Below are positions 44,276-53,464 of a stretch of DNA of 64,000 nucleotides, one piece after another. The notes under the pieces are model-generated. The model was not told the DNA's origin. It saw only the letters and a list, made by a program, of their open reading frames with translations, and did no database searches. The stretch spans positions 1 through 64,000 of the forward strand of contig JAFGWM010000066.1 in assembly GCA_016937155.1 (NCBI GenBank), read 5' to 3'. This DNA comes from Deltaproteobacteria bacterium (GTDB lineage Bacteria; Myxococcota_A; Polyangia; HGW-17). Position 1 is the first letter of the stretch. The number at the start of each line of letters is the position of its first letter. A program made the position numbers and the translations under genes.

Positions 44276-47151
44276 ACTCCCTCCCGGATTCTTCTGCTTC
44301 CGGATCTTGACTGATTAACAATTTCTTCAATATTCAGTATCAGACCTACTTTACCATCGGATAAAATTGCTCCACCTGTAAAGAAGTCCTGTTTTTTTAC
44401 TTCATCTCCAACCGTTTTAATAACTACCTGCTGCTGCTTTAAAATATTGTCCACAAGCAGGCCAATTTTTTGCCCATATGTTTCCAGTATTATAACCAAA
44501 GCCTTTACAGGATCACTTTCAGCTCCATCTATTGAAAATATTTCAGAAAGTCTCACCAGAAGCAGCACTTCTCCTCTGACATTAATAATTTCGGCGCCGT
44601 TACCCAGTCTGGAAAGCATATTTTTTTCAGGTTTAAGTGAATTGATAATGGACAGTGTCGGTATAATGTACTGTTCATTTCCACACTCAACAAGCATTCC
44701 GTCAATGATGGCAGTGGTCATGGGAAGTACAATTTTAAATACTGTCCCTTCACCGGGTGATGTGCTGATAAGAACCTTTCCGCGCAGACTCTCAATATTT
44801 CTCTTTACTACATCCATTCCCACTCCACGGCCGGAAATTTCCGTAACCTGTTTAGCCGTTGAGAATCCTGGAGCGAAAATAAGATTGTATATATCCGATT
44901 CATTCAGACGATCTTCTGAATTTATAAGTCCCTGCCTCATTGCCTTGGATAGAATAGCCTCTTTATTCAGACCTTTTCCATCGTCACCGATTTCAATGAT
45001 TATTTTTCCACCTTCATGATAAGCACTTAATGTGATTTTTCCTGTGGGATTTTTTCCTGAGGCGATTCTGTCCTCTTTGGATTCAATTCCATGATCTACA
45101 CTGTTTCTAATCATATGAACAAGAGGATCTCCAAGATATTCAACAATATTTCTATCTATTTCCGTTGTTTCACCTTTCTGTTCAAATGCAATGCTTTTTC
45201 CACTTTTACGGCTGAGATCCCTAACCATTCTAGCCATCTTCTGGAAAACCCCCTTAACAGGAACCATTCTCATCATCATCGAGACACTCTGAAGATCTCT
45301 GGTTATTTTATTTAACTGATTTATATAATTCCTAACCTTAAGACTTGAAATTCCTATTATTTCCGGAGCATTTGTAACCATGGACTCTACAATTACAAGT
45401 TCTCCTATCATTTCAACAAGGTTATCAACTTTTTCAAGGTCAATTTTCACAGTTTCCTTGAGTTTTGTTGCCTTTTTATCCGTGGTGGCTTTTGCCTCTT
45501 CCGTTTTTGAGGAATCCACCTGGTTTTGTTCAACAGGAGATTTGTCATGAGTGTCTTCACTGGAATGTTTTTCCACAGAGGTAACCTCAGGGACTGTGGC
45601 CTTTATATCTTTTACAGTTTTTAATTCCCCGGTCACTTTTCTTTGAATTTTTAATGCTTTTGCTACTTCTTTTGGCTTTACATGCCCCTTTTCAACAAGA
45701 GCTGCACCAAGCTTCTGTCCGCTTTTTAGATCTGTCAGGGTTCCATTAACAACTGATTCACTGACAACTTTATTGTTAACAAGAATTTCGCCAATACGAT
45801 CACCTTCTTTTGCTGTCATCTCATGACAATCTGTTATACGACCGTCTATGGCAAGATTAAGTTTTACCAGATGTTCCTTGAGAGGTTTTTGGGGACTGAT
45901 TGTTTTTCCGGTTTCAATACCTATCCGGATTGATGTAATCATTTTTCTCATCAGTTCAGTACTGTCAAAGATAAGATCCAGACGACATCCTATAATTTCA
46001 ATCTCACCCTTTCTTCCCATATTAAGAAGAGTTTCAGTTGTATGAGCAAGTTTTTCGATCTCCTTAAGTTCTAAAAATCCGGCTACTCCTTTAATAGTAT
46101 GGAAAACTCTGAAGAGATCATTTATTAGAGTTTCTCCCAGACCATCACTTTCGGAGTTCATCAGAATTTCATCAACGCGAGTAAGTCCTTCTTCTCCTTC
46201 ATTGATGAACTCCCCCAGCATTTCTGTAGTTTCAGCATCCCAGTCAGGCTCAAGGGAAGCAAAGTCAGGAATTTCATACTCTCTCGAAAGTTCCGTAAAA
46301 TCTATAAACCCAGGAATGAGAACAACTTTCCCCTGATTTGATTCAGTTGAAGCTTCAGCAGATTCATCAGGTTTCACTGGTGTTGTATTGGTAAACTCGC
46401 TATCTACAGCATCACTGGGTGTCTGGGATGTATTTTCCAGGTCAGTATTGTTTTGTGGCTCATCAGCAACTTTTTCAGCCTGTGAATTTTGCGAAAAATT
46501 TTCTATCTGTTCAAGAATCGATCTGTGGGAAACACCGGGGATTTTAAAATTTTCATATGAGCTGTTTGCTTCTCTGAACCAGTCACATGCCTGAAACAGA
46601 ATTTCTATCCCGCTATCCCCCTGCTTCCACTCAATCATAATATCTTCACATTTATGGCAAAGTTCCTGAATATCCAGAAGATTTAAAACGCCGCTTTCCC
46701 CTTTCATAGTGTGAAAAAGACCTTTTAGAATTTGAAGTATACTTAAATCACCCTTTTCAAGCTGTAGCAGTAGTGATTCAATATCATCAAGAACTGTTCG
46801 TTGATTAGACAGAAAATCCTTGAATGTTGGTTCATCAACCCAGGGAGGAAGTTGAAATTCATTATTGCGAGTTTTTTGAACAGAGTTCTCAAGTTCCAGG
46901 AACTGTGAAAAAAGGTCAGATAATTTTCCGGGGAAGGTTTCATCAGGCTCGGATAAACCTATTTTTGCAATCTGTTCTATTTCCTTACATATTTTTTCTG
47001 CCCCCGGATAGGATGTTGCAAGTGCTTCAAGTGAAGGCAAGTTGGATAACAGATCTTTGTAAAAGTTGTTATCAGTCCACTCAGAGAGCATTGAAGCAGT
47101 TGCAAGTTCTTCAATTAACTTTGCTATTTCAGGTTGCATACTTGAAGTCAT
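44272..47151 (-). CDS. cheA: Chemotaxis histidine kinase CheA with two HPt domains and an MshEN-like insert
   Basis: 959 residues, against about 650 in E. coli. Two HPt domains are visible: HTMKGESG (His147) and HTIKGVAG (His351). A segment at about 447-505 (DRIGEILVNNKVV, SGQKLGAALVEKGHV) resembles the MshEN/GspE N-terminal fold, which binds c-di-GMP in some ATPases. P3 dimerisation lies near 575-640. The kinase domain has LVHMIRNSVDHGIE (N box), GDDGKGL (G1) and GRGVGMDVV (G2). A CheW-like P5 ends the protein. No P2 CheY-binding domain is recognisable. The ribosome-binding site is CGGAG, and a sigma28-like promoter sits about 50 bases upstream. Confidence 0.95.
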   Translation of the reverse strand: MTSSMQPEIAKLIEELATASMLSEWTDNNFYKDLLSNLPSLEALATSYPGAEKICKEIEQIAKIGLSEPDETFPGKLSDLFSQFLELENSVQKTRNNEFQLPPWVDEPTFKDFLSNQRTVLDDIESLLLQLEKGDLSILQILKGLFHTMKGESGVLNLLDIQELCHKCEDIMIEWKQGDSGIEILFQACDWFREANSSYENFKIPGVSHRSILEQIENFSQNSQAEKVADEPQNNTDLENTSQTPSDAVDSEFTNTTPVKPDESAEASTESNQGKVVLIPGFIDFTELSREYEIPDFASLEPDWDAETTEMLGEFINEGEEGLTRVDEILMNSESDGLGETLINDLFRVFHTIKGVAGFLELKEIEKLAHTTETLLNMGRKGEIEIIGCRLDLIFDSTELMRKMITSIRIGIETGKTISPQKPLKEHLVKLNLAIDGRITDCHEMTAKEGDRIGEILVNNKVVSESVVNGTLTDLKSGQKLGAALVEKGHVKPKEVAKALKIQRKVTGELKTVKDIKATVPEVTSVEKHSSEDTHDKSPVEQNQVDSSKTEEAKATTDKKATKLKETVKIDLEKVDNLVEMIGELVIVESMVTNAPEIIGISSLKVRNYINQLNKITRDLQSVSMMMRMVPVKGVFQKMARMVRDLSRKSGKSIAFEQKGETTEIDRNIVEYLGDPLVHMIRNSVDHGIESKEDRIASGKNPTGKITLSAYHEGGKIIIEIGDDGKGLNKEAILSKAMRQGLINSEDRLNESDIYNLIFAPGFSTAKQVTEISGRGVGMDVVKRNIESLRGKVLISTSPGEGTVFKIVLPMTTAIIDGMLVECGNEQYIIPTLSIINSLKPEKNMLSRLGNGAEIINVRGEVLLLVRLSEIFSIDGAESDPVKALVIILETYGQKIGLLVDNILKQQQVVIKTVGDEVKKQDFFTGGAILSDGKVGLILNIEEIVNQSRSGSRRIREGV

Positions 47152-47360
47152 TAGCGCTCCGATAAAAGTTACAATTATAATTTTATTAATCCAGATGGTA
47201 TATCGGTAGAAAAAATTAGAAAATTAGATTTATTAAAGGTGTTTATTATCTGAGATTTCGATGGTTTGTATCAAATATCATGGAGGGAGGTCACAAACTG
47301 AAGAAAGAACACACAACTGATTGTGGTGATTTAGTTTTCAAATTTAACTGGAATGTTGAG
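47152..47360 (-). other. Gap before cheA (promoter region, terB end)
   Basis: 209 AT-rich bases containing the sigma28-like promoter described next. No ORF and no strong hairpin terminator for the terB-like gene is seen. Confidence 0.5.
47200..47226 (-). promoter_or_regulatory. Candidate sigma28 promoter of the che operon
   Basis: On the minus strand, TAATTTTC (47226-47219), an 11-base spacer and ACCGATAT (47207-47200) match the sigma28 consensus at 11 of 16 positions, spacing exact. Start near 47193 leaves a leader of about 42 bases with the CGGAG site before cheA. The core CCGATA is intact; the -35 is weaker. Confidence 0.45.
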
Positions 47361-47726
47361 TTATCTGGATATAATATTTTCTTCTGAAAGAATATTTTCA
47401 AACTGTTCCTGATTGAAACCTAATTTCTTACTTACTTTTGTGATTAGTCTTCTTTCGGATTTAGCAAGATCACCGTCGCTGGATATTGCTCTGGCCATTT
47501 CAATAATCACGAGTTTTTTTGCTTCATCAGATTCTATGTCGGAAGCCAGTTCAGTAACATCATCATCAATGTTTCTTCTCATAACTTCTTTTTTATCATC
47601 GGGATCCAGTTGGTATTTATCCATTACTCCGTCCAGATAAGCTCTTTCCTTATCTGTTAGAAAACCATCAATTAGTATAGCCTGACAGACAACTTTACAG
47701 ATTGCTAATTTTTCTTTTTTCTCCAT
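47361..47726 (-). CDS. TerB-like (tellurite resistance/co-chaperone type) protein
   Basis: The start is ATG 47726, six bases after AAAGGAG; 121 residues. The acidic helical pattern LAICKVVCQAILIDGFLTDKE, then VIIEMARAISSDGDLAKSERRLI, is the TerB fold, with the two DGxLxxxE helix starts that bind metal. TerB domains occur widely, mostly as stress or scaffolding modules unrelated to tellurite. It lies between TamB and cheA on the same strand, with a 60-base gap from TamB's stop. Confidence 0.8.
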   Translation of the reverse strand: MEKKEKLAICKVVCQAILIDGFLTDKERAYLDGVMDKYQLDPDDKKEVMRRNIDDDVTELASDIESDEAKKLVIIEMARAISSDGDLAKSERRLITKVSKKLGFNQEQFENILSEENIISR

Positions 47727-47786
47727 CTGAAACTCCTTTTGTACCATGACAATACACAAGTAATTCTAAAGATCAATAGAAGTGCG

Positions 47787-50700
47787 TCAGTAACCAAGAA
47801 TATCCCTTATTCCACCTCTGAATCTGATTTTATATTTTAATTCTATCCGGGCCTTGAGGGGTTCTTCATATTCATATGTGTTTATATCAGGTATATATCT
47901 TCGAACCTTTGAATCAAGGGACACCCTATCATGTAGTTTTACCTCGAAAGTACCCTCCTGACGGTTTTTCCCGAGAAACCCTACTTCCACCTCACTTTTA
48001 AGTGATATTCGTTTAAGAAACTTTTTAGTAAGTTTTACCTGGAAACTGTCACTGCCCAGTTCAAACCGGACAGCATCAAGCTTTGTAACCATTTTTATCG
48101 GATTTTCAACCAGAGTTGAAAGGAAATCACCTGTAATCTGTTTTATCGGTTGATCATACATTTCCACTGGATTGTAATTTACTGAAGCCGTTCCAGTCCC
48201 GGATTTGGGATCGCCATGGTACTGTTTTCTTAGTTCCTGAGTTGTCTTACCTGATGCGAGAAGCATTAGTATCTGTCCCTGATCCATATCCGGTATACTG
48301 GTGAGGTTGAAAAAAATTCTGTCCAGAGGACCGTTCATATTGAGTTTAATCATTATTTCATCGCCAAAATTGTCCTCTATCGATGTTGTGCCTGATAATT
48401 TAAGAAAAGGGTTTCGGGTTTTGTCAAAATCAACACTTCCCGTCTCCACTTCATAAACACCTCTCAGAAAAGGTATTTTAAATGTCCCGCTGTTAATGGA
48501 GACTCTTCCCTTCAGTTTAGGAGTTTTCAGTGTACCTTCGAGAGCAAGTGCACCATCCAGTTGGAGATTTGCTATATTATTGGCAACTGAAAAATCTCCG
48601 GAGTTGTGAAGACTCAGATTTAGTCTGATGTCTCCTGTCCATGGGATGGTATTCCATATATTTCTGGAGGATTCAGAATACCTTTTGGCAGTGATGATGT
48701 GTTTAACTATATCAAAGTTCTGACGATATTTCCCGTTGACAATGTCAACTCTGCCGGAAATTTCCATATTGTCAGGCACTCCTTTAATAAATATGGATGG
48801 ATTTGCCTCCACATGAAATACTTCCCTTTTGGAAAATGGAATATTACTTCCTTTAACAGAGAGTTCCACACTCAGGGAGGGAAGTAGTCCAACTGTCCCG
48901 TTTGCAGTCAGTTCTCCACCATCGTAGGAACCGCCAAGATCCATAAATGTCATTAAGCCTGAGTTGATTTGAATACTTCCCTTCTTTAAAATGAAGGATG
49001 AATTGAATCCTCTGACTTTTATCTCCAGATTCTCAGGCTTTAAGGACCCTGAAATATCAGGTTTATCCATCAGTCCTGAAATGTTCATCGAAATTCTGGC
49101 GAATCCGCTGCTTTCACTTATTTCCTCAGGGAAAAAGCCTGAAAGCAAACTTCCATCAAGTCTTCCATGGATGGTTGAGTTGAAATTAATTATTCTGTAT
49201 TTTTTGAGAAAAGCCTTTCCCTCCGCAAAAAGTGTACCTCCACGCTGATCCCTTACACCTGTTTTTAAAGTCAAAAGGGAAGGAGATAAGGATATTACAG
49301 TATTTTTGAGTGAGATTTTCTGTCCGTCCTTATTAGTAGTCATCCACCCCACAGGTAAATTGGCGGAAAAAAATACAACTGGATTGGACCATTTTCCTTT
49401 GAGAGTACCTGAAAATTTGCCTGTTCCATGGAGATTTTTTATTGCATCGGGTAGCCAAGGGTTGAAAAGAGAGATGTCCATCGTTCCCTTTAAAAATACG
49501 TCGAGTTTTTTCTCTGAAAAAATTCCGGCGAGTTCAAAAAGATTTTCAGCTATTTGAAATTTCCCTGACTCGATATGCATTAGTCCTTTTTTTAACGTTA
49601 CAACAATGTTGCCATGATTCCTTATTGTTACATTTGACTCCATAAACCGTGATTTTTTTAATCTTAGCAGAAATCCGGACAGTACTGCACGAAGATCCAG
49701 TCTGTCTTTGCTATAAGAAAATGAAACCTTTCCTCTTGTGTTTATGGATAGCAATTTCTGCAGTTTTTTATTGAGGTGGGATTCCATTCCCATACCATAA
49801 ATTGTAACTTGTCCACTTAAATATCCGGATGACAAGGTCCCCTTAATGTAAAGTTTGTTTCCTATTTTTCCATTGAAGTCTGAACCCGTAGTTGTTTCAT
49901 TCAAATTTATATTGATGTCACCGACATTTCCATAGAAAGGAAGGGTGAGACCCCTTATTGTAAAAGAACCTTTTATTTTTTTGATATTTTTAAGGAAATC
50001 ACTCAATGAAGTGAACTTTCCAGTTTTTAAAAAAGCATAAAGGTTGGAGGTAATAAGTCCACTGATTTTATAATTTTTGTAAGTGTGCACAAAATTATAA
50101 TTATTTAAAATAATTTTTAATTTAAAGAGTTTATCAGATTGTTTCCACCTGCCTTGGAGACTGTGGCTTTTTCCTTTTATATCAGCATTGATTTTAGTTA
50201 TTCCAGCCAGATTTCCGCTGGCAGTCACTTTTGAGTTTCCAAGGGTGATTGTATCAGAGTGGGCATTGTCTGAGCTTATTGTCAAATCCCAGAGTCCATT
50301 CCTAATAAAAAAATTGAGATTGCCTGTAGCTCTGATCCATTTATGCCTTAGTTGGATATGTTCTCCGTTTCCGTTTGCCTGATAGTTTCCGGATAAAACA
50401 TTCTGTTGATAGTTAATTGTCAGTATGCCCATTGGGGATTGAAGTTTTCCGTTAATTTTTATTTTGTTATCCTTATAAATAACATGCCCTATGAATGTTC
50501 CGTTCATGCCGCTATAAGTCAGATTATTGATTCTAAGATCTCCTGAATACACAGGTTTTTGCCATGTTCCAGAGACGTTTCCTTTCGTCACTGCACTGGA
50601 AAAAATGATGCTGTTTGAAAACAGGTTTTTTTTCAGTTCAATTCTGAGTTTAATTTCTGGACCATTTTTGGAAATTTTTCCATCTGCAGATAGTTTTGTA

Positions 50701-51872
50701 TTGTCACTTTCTGCGGTGATTTTCACTGGAACAATATTAAATCTGTCAAGCAGTGTTTTTGTTGAAGAAATACTGATGCTGATATCCTCTGAAGAAACTG
50801 GAAAATTCAGCCTTGAGGTAACGTTTAATGTGAATTGTATGAACCTTCTTGGTAATCCAATAATCCTAAAATTACCTTTGGAGGATTCAGCAAACCTGAA
50901 TTTTTGAGTTTTAAAGGAACCATCCATTTTTAATAGTGGAAATGTATTTCCTGAAATACTAACGGAAATATTTCTGTCAGTATAGGCTGCCTGAACTGGA
51001 AACCCCTTTTTTATTTTCCCTGAGACAGAAAAAACACCTGGTATATCATTAACTTTAATTCCTTTTGAGGAATATTCAATATCATCTTTCTTCCAGATGG
51101 TGATTTCAGGAATCTCCCTGATAAAGTTACTGAATTGAGTGGGGAGAATTGCCCTTATATTTGTGATTGTACCTCTGATTGAATTGAGAGCACCATTGTC
51201 AAAATCAGCGTTACACTTAAGGTTTGATTTTCCAATGGATGAAATAACTTCTCCTTTTATCTTTTTTCCGGAAAATGAAACAGAGATCTCATGTGGTCCA
51301 ATTTCTTTCAGATTGAAATATTTTCCAATTGGAGGAAGTACTGGAAATGTATGTTTTTCTAAAATAATTCTATAATTTGAGACTGATGGCTCCACATTTC
51401 CAGTGAGTTTCCATTGGATCTTTAATGGGGAAGAATACTTTGTTGATGGGTAATGAAATATTCCTTTTACATTCAGATTCCCGACAGATATCTGATCCCT
51501 GTTTTTATCATTTCTTTGAATTGCAGATAAAAAATTTGAAGGGATATAACTCCCCGGTACCAGTTTACTGAATATCTCCAGATTACCAATTGAAAAATAT
51601 TTGAACTCGGGTGTTCCGAAAATAAAATTCAGATAGTTGGTTTTAAATTTTATATTATGTCCTCTTGCTGTTAAAAAACCCTGCTTATCGGTAAGTTGAA
51701 ATTCTTTACACTTTTCGTTGAAAAGATTCAGATCCTTTATTTTAAGAGTATGATCGTGTGAGCTGTTGTAGGATTTTTCAACTCTCCAGGTAATAACCGG
51801 AGTTGCTGCAAAAAAAAGTGCAGTAACCATCAAAACAGTAGTTATTCCTGTGATTATTAGAATCTTTTTCAT
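47787..51872 (-). CDS. tamB: TamB/AsmA-like envelope protein
   Basis: 1,361 residues. One N-terminal membrane helix (about 5-25), then over 1,000 residues of alternating beta strands typical of the AsmA/TamB bridge (a long hydrophobic groove), and a C-terminal DUF490/TamB domain (GQILMLLASGKTT, LDAVRFELGSDSFQVKLTKK, KSEVEVGFLGKNRQEG). TamB-like proteins span the periplasm and move phospholipids or help outer-membrane protein assembly. No TamA/BamA gene is next to it. No strong ribosome-binding site precedes ATG 51872, which is divergent from the zinc-ribbon gene across 323 bases. Confidence 0.85.
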   Translation of the reverse strand: MKKILIITGITTVLMVTALFFAATPVITWRVEKSYNSSHDHTLKIKDLNLFNEKCKEFQLTDKQGFLTARGHNIKFKTNYLNFIFGTPEFKYFSIGNLEIFSKLVPGSYIPSNFLSAIQRNDKNRDQISVGNLNVKGIFHYPSTKYSSPLKIQWKLTGNVEPSVSNYRIILEKHTFPVLPPIGKYFNLKEIGPHEISVSFSGKKIKGEVISSIGKSNLKCNADFDNGALNSIRGTITNIRAILPTQFSNFIREIPEITIWKKDDIEYSSKGIKVNDIPGVFSVSGKIKKGFPVQAAYTDRNISVSISGNTFPLLKMDGSFKTQKFRFAESSKGNFRIIGLPRRFIQFTLNVTSRLNFPVSSEDISISISSTKTLLDRFNIVPVKITAESDNTKLSADGKISKNGPEIKLRIELKKNLFSNSIIFSSAVTKGNVSGTWQKPVYSGDLRINNLTYSGMNGTFIGHVIYKDNKIKINGKLQSPMGILTINYQQNVLSGNYQANGNGEHIQLRHKWIRATGNLNFFIRNGLWDLTISSDNAHSDTITLGNSKVTASGNLAGITKINADIKGKSHSLQGRWKQSDKLFKLKIILNNYNFVHTYKNYKISGLITSNLYAFLKTGKFTSLSDFLKNIKKIKGSFTIRGLTLPFYGNVGDININLNETTTGSDFNGKIGNKLYIKGTLSSGYLSGQVTIYGMGMESHLNKKLQKLLSINTRGKVSFSYSKDRLDLRAVLSGFLLRLKKSRFMESNVTIRNHGNIVVTLKKGLMHIESGKFQIAENLFELAGIFSEKKLDVFLKGTMDISLFNPWLPDAIKNLHGTGKFSGTLKGKWSNPVVFFSANLPVGWMTTNKDGQKISLKNTVISLSPSLLTLKTGVRDQRGGTLFAEGKAFLKKYRIINFNSTIHGRLDGSLLSGFFPEEISESSGFARISMNISGLMDKPDISGSLKPENLEIKVRGFNSSFILKKGSIQINSGLMTFMDLGGSYDGGELTANGTVGLLPSLSVELSVKGSNIPFSKREVFHVEANPSIFIKGVPDNMEISGRVDIVNGKYRQNFDIVKHIITAKRYSESSRNIWNTIPWTGDIRLNLSLHNSGDFSVANNIANLQLDGALALEGTLKTPKLKGRVSINSGTFKIPFLRGVYEVETGSVDFDKTRNPFLKLSGTTSIEDNFGDEIMIKLNMNGPLDRIFFNLTSIPDMDQGQILMLLASGKTTQELRKQYHGDPKSGTGTASVNYNPVEMYDQPIKQITGDFLSTLVENPIKMVTKLDAVRFELGSDSFQVKLTKKFLKRISLKSEVEVGFLGKNRQEGTFEVKLHDRVSLDSKVRRYIPDINTYEYEEPLKARIELKYKIRFRGGIRDILGY

Positions 51873-51974
51873 TATAGTTTTAGAGCAACTGACGATAATA
51901 ACAGTTCACTGCATGTATTGCTCTGCTCTTAAGTACATAGCAGAAAAAACAGTGATATACGAGTAAACACTTGT

Positions 51975-52001
51975 TCACGTTTTATAGGGATTTGCCGATA
52001 A
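51975..52001 (+). promoter_or_regulatory. Strong sigma28-type promoter
   Basis: TCACGTTT (51975-51982), exactly 11 bases, then GCCGATAA (51994-52001): 14 of 16 consensus positions, with a perfect -10. Transcription would begin near 52008 and read through a leader of about 188 bases into the gene at 52196. This is the best promoter match in the window and links the downstream genes to the motility regulon. Confidence 0.65.
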
Positions 52002-52138
52002 GGAACTGTTGATGACAGCAACCATCAGCACTAGACAGAGCCATGGCAGGAAAACGATAATAAATGTTTAAGATGTCCACTTGATTTTTATCAAAAAAAA
52101 GATAACTATCGTGGTTATTCGTAATTCAGACTTAATTA

Positions 52139-52154
52139 CCAGTTGAAAAACTGG
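52139..52154 (+). repeat. Hairpin with GAAA tetraloop in the 52196 leader
   Basis: CCAGTT-GAAA-AACTGG forms a perfect six-pair stem with a GNRA loop, 41 bases before the start codon. GNRA loops often make tertiary contacts in structured leaders. I could not match it to a riboswitch class. Confidence 0.4.
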
Positions 52155-52195
52155 GCGGTCGGGGTCGTTTTGTGCGATCTTTTCAGGAGTGAAAT

Positions 52196-53269
52196 ATGAG
52201 TCAGATAAAATGCCCTTATTGTAGCCATTCCAATACAGGTCAGATACCTTTTTGCACTGAATGCGGCAAGGTTTTACCCGTTGGTGACGAGATGGAGGTT
52301 ATGGCTGAAACAATAGGTGCCAGTTTTGCGTTCAAGTGGGTTCTAGTTGGAGCTGGAATAATTTTTATTCTGTCAACTCTGTCCATATTCCTTTTTAAAT
52401 ATTCCGGAATGGATCTCTCCTTCATGAGAGCTCCAGAATCGTCCAGATTGGATGAACCTGGAATTATCGGTCTTACCCCTGAATGGGTTCTATCCCCCAG
52501 TGATGAACCTATGTCTCTTTCCATCAGAACTATGGGAAACGAGGAATTTATAGGTGCTGCAGCAACTGCGGTAAAGATATGTGGGAAAACAGTACCTGTA
52601 ATACATAATGAAACTATGGTCAGAAGGCCTGTTTCAAGTAAGGTTCTTGGCATTGACTTTATAAGATACAAGGTGCTTCCTGAAGAAACAGTATCATTCA
52701 AACCACCGGTTTGTGAAAAGGAAGGTTTCTATACAGTAGAAGTTAAATTTGAGAATGGTAAAGTTCTCGATAAAGATCGTGGAGTATTTTATTCAAGTAT
52801 ATCGAGCCCTTGGTATCTTTTTTATACAGAAACAGGATTGGATGTGCTTGGTAAATATCTGAAATCAGATATCAAAAAGCCGATAGATCTTGTTGATGAG
52901 TTCAAAGATAAAATGAAACTTCCCATTGAAGATCTGATAAAAAGACTTAATTCCATTACAAAAGAAGAGAAAAGAATGCAGATGCTCAGTTTTCCGTTCT
53001 GGGGTTTGTTTATTCTTGAAATGCTGGCGTTTTTTGTTGGTGGTCTGATTTCAAGCCGGCTGAGTCCTGGCATTACAATAAAGGAATCTTTGGCTGCAGG
53101 TGTATTTGTTATGATCTTCCTTGTTCTCAGGAACGTATTTTTCTTTGGAAGCAATGGAAGTTATATGGTTTTTCTTCTTCTCATAATGTTCCCTCTTTAT
53201 ACTGCAATAGCAACTCTTGGTGGCTATCTTGGGGAAATGTGGCAGGGAGTTTTACCAAGTAAAAAGTAG
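52196..53269 (+). CDS. Zinc-ribbon membrane protein of unknown function
   Basis: 357 residues. An N-terminal zinc ribbon (Cys5, Cys8, Cys19, Cys22) faces the cytoplasm, followed by a membrane helix (about 47-67), a periplasmic region of about 190 residues (partly immunoglobulin-like by strand pattern, with VKICGKTVPV and VCEKEGFYTVEVKF) and three membrane helices (about 262-345). The AGGAGTG ribosome-binding site is good. Paired zinc-ribbon/TM proteins are abundant in Myxococcota but uncharacterised. The sigma28-type promoter upstream suggests a motility or chemotaxis-related job (inference). Confidence 0.7.
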   Translation: MSQIKCPYCSHSNTGQIPFCTECGKVLPVGDEMEVMAETIGASFAFKWVLVGAGIIFILSTLSIFLFKYSGMDLSFMRAPESSRLDEPGIIGLTPEWVLSPSDEPMSLSIRTMGNEEFIGAAATAVKICGKTVPVIHNETMVRRPVSSKVLGIDFIRYKVLPEETVSFKPPVCEKEGFYTVEVKFENGKVLDKDRGVFYSSISSPWYLFYTETGLDVLGKYLKSDIKKPIDLVDEFKDKMKLPIEDLIKRLNSITKEEKRMQMLSFPFWGLFILEMLAFFVGGLISSRLSPGITIKESLAAGVFVMIFLVLRNVFFFGSNGSYMVFLLLIMFPLYTAIATLGGYLGEMWQGVLPSKK

Positions 53270-53464
53270 TTTTCACAATTTTTCCTGAATTTTCATCTGT
53301 GTTTTTAGATAAAAAATAAAATAAAGGGAATTTTTAGCCATAAATCCTCATAGAATCTTTGATTGATATGAACTTATCTGGTATTATCACTTGGATTCAA
53401 GGGACCCGATTAGAGGGTTATCTTTGCTAATAGTTTTTCATATTGTTTATTAAACGGAGATGTA

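Larger units (their letters stand above)
51873..52195. other. 323-base divergent intergenic region
   Basis: It separates tamB (minus) from the zinc-ribbon membrane gene (plus). It holds the sigma28-type promoter, a seven-base stem (GTTGATG/CATCAGC near 52008-52030), an AT hairpin TTGAT/ATCAA at 52081-52094 and a six-base stem with GAAA tetraloop at 52139-52154. A 19-codon frame at 52012 is not convincing. Confidence 0.55.

Noticed and set aside
47361-47726. Tellurite-resistance operon
   Set aside because: Only a TerB-like domain is present, without TerC, TerD or TerZ genes.
52012-52071. 19-residue ORF in the 52-kb leader
   Set aside because: Its Shine-Dalgarno would lie upstream of the predicted transcription start, and the peptide has no features.
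52139-52195. c-di-GMP (GEMM) riboswitch before the zinc-ribbon gene
   Set aside because: Only a GNRA hairpin is seen; the conserved GEMM core bases are absent.
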